Assembly: GCA_037576195.1 (NCBI GenBank) | Contig: CM075101.1 | Span: 32,302,001-32,366,000, forward strand | Direction of reading: 5' to 3' | Length of the DNA: 64,000 nucleotides | Origin: Phytoseiulus persimilis | Lineage: Eukaryota; Arthropoda; Arachnida; Mesostigmata; Phytoseiidae | Shown here: piece after piece, positions 57,521-64,000 of the stretch | How positions within the stretch are numbered: the stretch's first letter is position 1 | Layout of the letters: the number at the start of each line of letters is the position of its first letter | The notes under the pieces: generated by a model | The model's database searches: none | Told to the model about the DNA's origin: nothing | Seen by the model: the letters and a program-made list of their open reading frames with translations, nothing else | Position numbers and translations under genes: made by a program

Positions 57521-59088
57521 AGCTGCGCCTCAGTCTTGAAGTCGTGTAGTTGTTTCTGGGCGCACTTTTCGTTTTTAATTAGTTTCCTCTATTGTACTTT
57601 CGGCTTTGACTTCTTAAAACTCAGAGGAAACTCGCAGAACCGCGCCGCAAAACTCAGACGGAAGCCTGTGGAATCTTCATCATCATCATCGTCATCATTT
57701 TCTTCATTTCGGCTCCTGAACCAAACCTCCGACTCCGGAACGAGGAAATAGGGAGCTCGAGTGAGTTACGTGCCGACTCGAGGAAAACATGCTTTTTCTT
57801 CACTGAGGCGACGACTCACTTCTTTTCTGAGTCCATCGGCGACGCACGGAATCGACGTGCCGGGGCCTGGTAGAAGCCGGAGACGCACACGCCGTTCAGA
57901 AGCACTCGTAGAAACGAGTACCAAGTCAAAAGAAATTCCGCAGCATCCGAAATGTTGATTATCATCGCTGACGCCGGAATTTGAGAGGCGAAGAAGGAAG
58001 ACACGGCCCTAATGACATGGTGTTTAGTGCCGGCGTGGTGATGCAGAGGCATGACTGCGCTCGACTGTGGGTGAATGCGTGCGCCTGGATATGCAACAGT
58101 GTCTGAACAGCTCCAGCAGAGGATTCACGTAGTAGGCGAAGACGCGGGCGTGTCGTCTGGAAACGTTGACGAACGAACGTGAGAACGGAAGAACCGGAGG
58201 AGAATTCGTCAGCCTGCCCTTGAGTTATATCTCGCCCACAGCCGGCAGCGCTAAGTCTGCTCGCGTGAGATTCGGTGTGCGTGGCAGCAGCGTTCCTGAC
58301 GTGCCATCATCACTGTGAGGCAAGGACGGCGCACGCGTGCCGCTGCTTTGAAAACCGGGAACAGCTCTCCCTCAGACTGAGGTTCCAGATGTCGCGACCC
58401 CCGCAACTTTTTACCACTGAACCCCCCGAGACTGGTGGTTTCATCTCGGTCGAAACTCAATTGCCTCTCTGATCACCGATTGATAAAAAGTGAAAAGGTT
58501 CTTTGCCTTGAGAAGAGAGGAAAGATAACCATTTCGATGAAATTCCCGTATCGGCGTCTACTTGCGCGAGGGAAGCGTCAATACAGAGAATTCCACGTGC
58601 AGATGAGGAGGTCGAATGGAGTCCTCCGCCGGAGGGCTATTTCGAACGGTCGAAGATTCATGCTTCGTCTCCCAGCCTCGAACTTGTCTGAACTGATCCT
58701 GAAACCGATTCCCGCTCTGCTCTCTTCTGCTTCACTTCGTTCGCCGCGCATGCCGAGAAACGTTTCCGAGGAGAGCAAGAAATAGTAACGACAAGCAAAG
58801 GATCGCGAACAATATGTCCATGGAATTCGCTCAAATGGAAAACAAAGTCCTGCATGAAAGTGTTTGACAACGTCTCAATTTTGTTCTGCTGGAGAATCCC
58901 GCTGTTTATCATTCCATCCCGGCGCGTCCGTCTGTCGCTCACCTTCTCTGAATTCCTCAGCTATTGTTCCTCTCTGGCTGATTCGTCTCTTCCGAGTCGA
59001 GTTCACGCTCGGATTCCCCTAATCGCCGTCGCTGTTCACACGCAGCCATACGGTCCGTGTAAATATCTTTGACCAAGCTACGAATAGC

Positions 59089-59990
59089 TTGATAAACACG
59101 TTCAGCGAAGGCTCCACGATCAACGGCACTGTTTACGGTGAATCCTGTGTATGGCCTCCTCAGACAATCACGGCCGGACAAAGGCTCTCTCCGCTGAGCC
59201 CCCAAGAGAAAATTTTCCGAAATCCTCGCGCTCATCCTCTTCCCATCGTTTTCGGTGGGAGAAGCCAGGCCGTCGAATTTCTCCCTGCATGCATTCACTT
59301 GAAATCGTGCTCTCACTCAGCCAAACATCAGAACCCTCCTGGCCACCCCGGCTCGAAACGGCCTCTACTCCGTCACCGACAACGAAGGAGAAGCGAACGC
59401 CAGAAATTCGAGAACGCATTATGAGTCTGTCAGCTGTTGTACCGAACTGCGTCGTTTCGTTGCTTATGCACTCGCATCGCTTCCCAGGGAATCGTGCAAA
59501 ACAATATTCCGTTCTGGAAATGCCCTCGGTGTTCTCTCCCTTTGCTCGGGTTCGAACAGATCCGACAACACCGAGGTCTCGTGAACCGCCTCGGAAACCG
59601 CCGCTGCAAAGCAAGAGACGATCGAACGAAACAACATACGAGCAAAGAAAGAGAACAGAACCTTGCGACATCCCTTCCTTCGCTCGGCATATGTATCTCG
59701 CTCTCGATCGTCTCTGGGCCACTGAAGTCGTTCCCGTTCGTTCCTCCGCTGCCGTTTGGCTCGTTCCGATTCGCCAATGGTCGAAAGTATGGTTTGTGGC
59801 CTCCGCCGGAGACTTTCCATAACTTTTCTCCCGTAGCTTCTGCGCCGAACCGGTGGGCCAGATCACCGACGGGCGCGCCGCCGAGCTATCCAGTCGGCCA
59901 GGCGAAATAGCACAGAAAAGAGGCGTGCAATCTGTGGATAGAGAGTGACGTGGAATTTCGTTCCCCTTTCTCGTGCTCCTGCCAGACAAG
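59089..59990. other. Tract open in several frames on both strands, unknown
   Basis: Within 900 bp, + strand frames at 59151-59822 (223 codons) and 59437-59910 (157), and - strand frames at 59168-59989 (273), 59430-59777 (115) and 59464-59820 (118), overlap. A 273-codon frame is unlikely at the average composition, but stop-poor, CGA/TCG-rich sequence explains opening in many frames at once. Nothing in any translation matches a family I know. A good donor (GACAAGG|GTAAGCC) lies at 59990 on the + strand. One strand may carry a real exon; I cannot tell which. Confidence 0.25.
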
Positions 59991-62900
59991 GGTAAGCCAA
60001 GGGTGTAGAGGTGCTCTCATTTTTTCAGTACTTCGACGCCAGGGATTATCGTCATCTTCTGCTCTCGCTTGTCTGTCGCCATCCCCTCCGTCGATTTCTC
60101 ATTAACCCTCATCTCATTCCCACGAGGATTGTCTCTCCGCATGCCTAACCGTGTACGAGCCGCGGCTGCCTCACGGTCGACGGCTAGATTCTCTCTGTCC
60201 TGTCTGGCCGTCGGAACAGCGTCGACTCTGAGGCCCGATGAAAGTTTGGGCAGCGACAGCTAGTTGGCGGCTGGAAGATGAATATTTTGTGGCTTGAACA
60301 GACAATGTTCATCAGGTTAATGGTTGTTCCAGTGAAGCTGTGGATCTTGTTGAAGCAATTACTTGAACGAGCGAGTCAACGAAGTCAGTTTTCAGTCCGC
60401 TCCACGGCCCCAACATCATCAACAACGACGACGGCGGCGGCGGCCGTCGCATGAAGTACAACGGCCGGACCTCTCCCTGAGGCTGTATCGTTTGGGAAAG
60501 CCTGAGAGCCCACAATCGAACAAGCTCCGATTCCTGATTAGCTCGTTGAATGGAAAGCTGGTCATTCGGCGAAATAGCACCTTGTGCAAGGTATGCCCCA
60601 CGGAGCTTGGACTCCGAGCTCGGCTACCACACCCCGCAGCTTGCGTCAATTTCCCGAGAAACCCCTCAGGTTCTCCCCGGGAGCAGGCTCCCGCGAAACT
60701 TATGCGCGAACGATTTGCTTCCGCAGTTCTCCGATTTATTTTTTAACGGATTCCTCAGCGGAGATCTTCATTAATCTTCGCAACTCCACAGATGGCAGGG
60801 AATGCTCAGCGCGAAGCGAATTCGGCGGAGTGCTCCCTCGCCGCGACGCGACAGAACCGCGGAGAGTTATTAGTTGGTCTGGGATATTCTTCGGGCGTGG
60901 AGACGGCTGTTTTGCCTTTCAAGGGCGACGAACTGCTAGTGGATCACCAGCCCGCGAGCGAGCGAGCGAACCGTCCCATAAAGTCCTCACCCGTCTTCTT
61001 CGAGCTCTTCGTCACTCGTCCCCTTCAGATAAAGACCTCGTCGTAAAGATGTCACTTCTGGCTATGCGCGAGAATATATATCGACGAGGCTAACGCCTGC
61101 GGAATCCTGGAACGCACTCACTGGACCGTCGCGTCGACTGTTTAGCAGTTTGTTAGACGACGACTCGAGAAACTCAGAACATCGTTCACTTCACGGTGAA
61201 ACTCCTAATCCCAGGCCAAGTGTGGAGCTTTTCGACAGTTCAGGCGGTGGGGGAAAATTAGGTTCTGGGGTTTGCACGTCAACGGGGGTCAAACGAACGA
61301 ACATGCATGAAAAACGCGAAACTACACGCTTCGTGATGACAGTGGCTGCAGGACTCAGTTTCTCAGACTTGAGTCGCACGAGAACAACAGCTGGGATGAA
61401 TTGCGCTCCCATCCTCATCATTGCATGGGACATTTCAAAGTCGAAAAAATCCAGAGCAGACTCTTGATCATGGAACGTCGTCGGAAGGGGAAGATGAGAT
61501 CCAGAACCCCACGTACTAACACGCTTGGACTGAATAAACGGCCTAGATCATACTTCATCGCTTCCGAATGGTGACCTCGAGAGACTGAATGGCAGAGAAG
61601 ATAACTTACAGGATCCTGACGCCCTGAGAGCTCCGGTGCGGCGTGTCAAGGGAGTGACAGAAACCATTATCGTATGAGAGATGGGAATTGGGCGCCATTT
61701 CAGGGTTCACCAGCTCTCAAGAATCATTGGTTCAGGTTGTGAGGCTTGGATGAGGTCAACGAGACGTGCGATTTCCTGGCCACTGATTTTTTCACGCTGT
61801 TTGCTCTTTCCGCCACTGCTCGAGCAAGCGGTGTCGAGAGTTGCCTTTCCGGATTACGATGTAGTGAATCATACACGATGATAACTGGCCTCAGACGGTC
61901 TTGCTCGTAAGACGAGACGAACCTTCCTATTACCCCAGCGCACCGGTAGCGGAGCATACATATAATCAGCGGCGAAAAGACGGCAATGGCATCATCATCA
62001 GCCGCAGCGGCGGCGGCTTCCTCGCCATACAGGGGCGCCTCGAGCGGTTGGAGTCCCTCTAGTTTGCAATTACGGGTATCCGTTCACATCTCGGGTCAGA
62101 ATTGCTCGGAATAATTCATTGTAATGGCGTACTCGGAAATGCAAAACACCAACTTGACCGCCGCCAACCTCCGAAATTCCTACGATGCTTCTTATCAGAT
62201 TGGAAACAGTCTCCCCTCATGCTTCAGAATTTCGCATGCGACCGGTTAGTATATTGGAACTCCAAGACCTCCATCGCGGAGTTTCATAAGGATGAATCTC
62301 CGGTTGGAGCGATTCAACGCAGCGAGTAATCGCACGTTGTGCCCCCATGTTGCAGATTCCGAATGCCGCTCATGTCGAATTTCCCGGCTGCCCCTTTGAC
62401 CACCCACTCTCCTCCTCGTTGTTCGGCGATCTATGGCTTGATCGTTTAACTCAGAAACATTTTGTCTGCTCCGCTCGGAGGAAACTTGTCACCGTACCGA
62501 GAAATCTCTCCTACTCCCATCTCCACCTCATCGTCTAACGTCGACCGAGCGACACGCCGTCTGGTTTGGACCTTCCATCCGAATTTCCTAGTCGAGCGAG
62601 CCCGTAGAGAATCATCAATCCTCTGTTCACTCTCATCTGGAAGTGCATTTCTCTCCATCTGCCGGTATTCCACCTGATTCTCATCCATTCGTTTGCTCGG
62701 TCACAAATCCAGGGACACTGTGGGCGTGTTCGCTCAATTAGACTTGTCTTAGGCAGTCATGACGGATTGCGATGTGCTATTATTACGTGAGAATATTTCG
62801 CAGCTGTTTAAGCTTGAAGCGGGCTCAGTCTATCGCCCTCGACATACTTGCAGGGATCGGCTGAGGAGCGCAACGCACATACTTGAACACATAATCACAG

Positions 62901-64000
62901 TTATTAAGGGATGCCTCCCCTGTTTCGTCTTCGCCGGAACCTTGCCGATCGTCGATCAGTGAGGAGGGGCCTCGAGCAAGAGGTGAAACTTTTCCACGCG
63001 TCGAGGCCCCGAATGGATGCATTGTAAGAATGTTCTTGATTTTGGGTTTTCGGACAAGTTTTCCTCGGGAAAACTCATCCAGTGAGGTGTTCATCTACTT
63101 GGCGTCGGGCAGGGACAGCTGTTGCACCTACCTAGCCGGCCACTGATTCCTTCACGGCGTGGCGTGCATTAATAAAAGCCTGGTATTTTGGGCTGACAGA
63201 CTTGGCATCCCGACGCCTGCAACGAACGTCCGCTGTTATCCAACCGAAATAGAGTGGAGTGGAGGGGAGCGGAGCTGAGACGGATGAGACAGATAGTCGG
63301 AGCAGAAGAATTAGGATGTCTCTAATAGAGATAATTACAGCCGGACGTTCATCGATTTTGCGATCATTGGTTGTGACCGCCAGAAAAAGCGTTCCTATCC
63401 GGATTCATTATAAGTTTCGCTCTCGCTTTTTTACTTCGGTTGCCTCCACGTACTCCCCTCCGGTATTCCTCCGGCAGCTTGATGTTGTGCGTTGCAACTC
63501 CTCCCCTGATCCCCGTCGTATGGACATATCAGCTGCAGGTCGAAAGGAGAGACACTACCGCTCAACGACGAGGAGCAGTGACCGAATGCGGAGACGACCC
63601 TATTTTTCACGATAACCTGTCGAAAACTCCGCTCTGACAGGGATATCGGAGGCAAAAAACTTCGGAGCCATGCAGCTCACCACCGAGCGTGGTTATCTTA
63701 GCGTGCCGGAATTGCGACAGACCGGCCGATATCAGCTGCACGGCGCGAACCCGGTCGGCTGGCCCTTGAGCGCGATCAGCTGACTCCGTGGCCTGATAGC
63801 CGTTTTACATAATGGACCCTGGTGGAGCCGCCTTCGAGATTTCAGGGTTTCCTCTCGTCACCCCATCTTCCGTTAGTCACGAGCTCTGCCGCCGTGCGAT
63901 GTCCGCATCACACTTATTCGCTCCGGTTCTGCGAGAAGACCTAACACGAGGAAACCCTTTCAGTTGAAAACTATCACTCGAGGAAAATGTGATTAGAATC
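59991..64000. other. No supported gene
   Basis: Open frames up to 169 codons (60584-61093, +) overlap others in different registers. Near 61986 an ATG starts an Ala/Ser-rich frame (MASSSAAAAAASSPYRG) of about 41 codons, preceded by an AT-rich CATATAAT. This is suggestive only. No repeats or domains stand out. Confidence 0.4.

Larger units (their letters stand above)
44111..59088. other. 15 kb without a supported gene
   Basis: Open frames here are of chance size or little above. Examples are 45596-46243 (+, 215 codons, Ser/Arg-rich, includes the AC repeat), 56367-56900 (-, 177), 47068-47532 (+, 154), 55268-55690 (-, 140) and 48647-49006 (-, 119, basic). In 55431-55733 (+) an internal ATG at 55530 starts MKMIRASPPCALSLLLVLLS, a possible signal peptide, but no clear donor follows. 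I see no domain I can name. Confidence 0.4.

Noticed and set aside
1..64000. tRNA, rRNA and CRISPR arrays
   Set aside because: B-box-like TTCGAATC strings (for example near 6978 and 12559) lack a matching A box and cloverleaf, and no regularly spaced direct repeats of CRISPR type occur.

Overview
The window looks like nuclear DNA from an arthropod. Coding sequence is split by spliceosomal introns, and there is no bacterial gene packing, operon structure or rRNA. The clearest gene is a neuronal Dpr-family immunoglobulin receptor, one exon encodes part of an arthropod-type chitin-binding domain, and a non-LTR retrotransposon remnant is present. Base composition is near 50% GC and rich in TCG/CGA words. 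Together with short introns this would fit a chelicerate such as a mite or tick, but the species is an inference and not shown by the sequence.

About 4.4-12.5 kb (+ strand) holds one complete gene that appears only when exons are joined. Five coding exons (4437-4497, 9239-9459, 11124-11343, 11629-12054, 12369-12487) have consensus splice sites and matching phases. They give a 348-residue protein with a signal peptide, two Ig domains and a hydrophobic C-terminal tail suggesting a GPI anchor. This is a Dpr (defective proboscis extension response) cell-surface recognition protein. Its second Ig domain carries an unusually long charged insertion.

To the left (0.6-2 kb, - strand) are two open frames with gene-like sequence but no recognised family. 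Around 3.4-3.8 kb are the remains of an unnamed repeated coding element, whose better copy is at 43.6-44.1 kb on the - strand, and the end of a small Tc1/mariner-like MITE, whose near-complete copy is at 23.73-23.91 kb. At 18.35-19.13 kb (- strand) lies a 5'-truncated LINE: the post-polymerase part of a reverse transcriptase with a C-terminal CCHC knuckle.

Between 21.6 and 24.5 kb (+ strand) are fragments that look like exons of secreted proteins: a symmetric phase 1-1 exon with the last cysteines of a peritrophin-type chitin-binding domain, a possible exon at 22.6 kb, and a cysteine-containing open frame at 24.0-24.5 kb. Other weak candidates are a signal-peptide ORF at 24.7 kb, a 335-codon ORF in a GC-rich tract at 26.2-27.2 kb, paired - strand frames at 28.6-29.4 kb, an RS-rich ORF at 34.0 kb, a signal-peptide cysteine-rich ORF at 42.6-43.1 kb, and a tract at 59.1-60.0 kb open in several frames on both strands.

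The rest, including most of 29.4-42.6 and 44.1-64 kb, shows no gene I can support. In this composition, unselected ORFs of 100-170 codons are expected by chance and often look protein-like. Entries resting only on an open frame therefore have low confidence. No tRNA, rRNA or CRISPR array was found.
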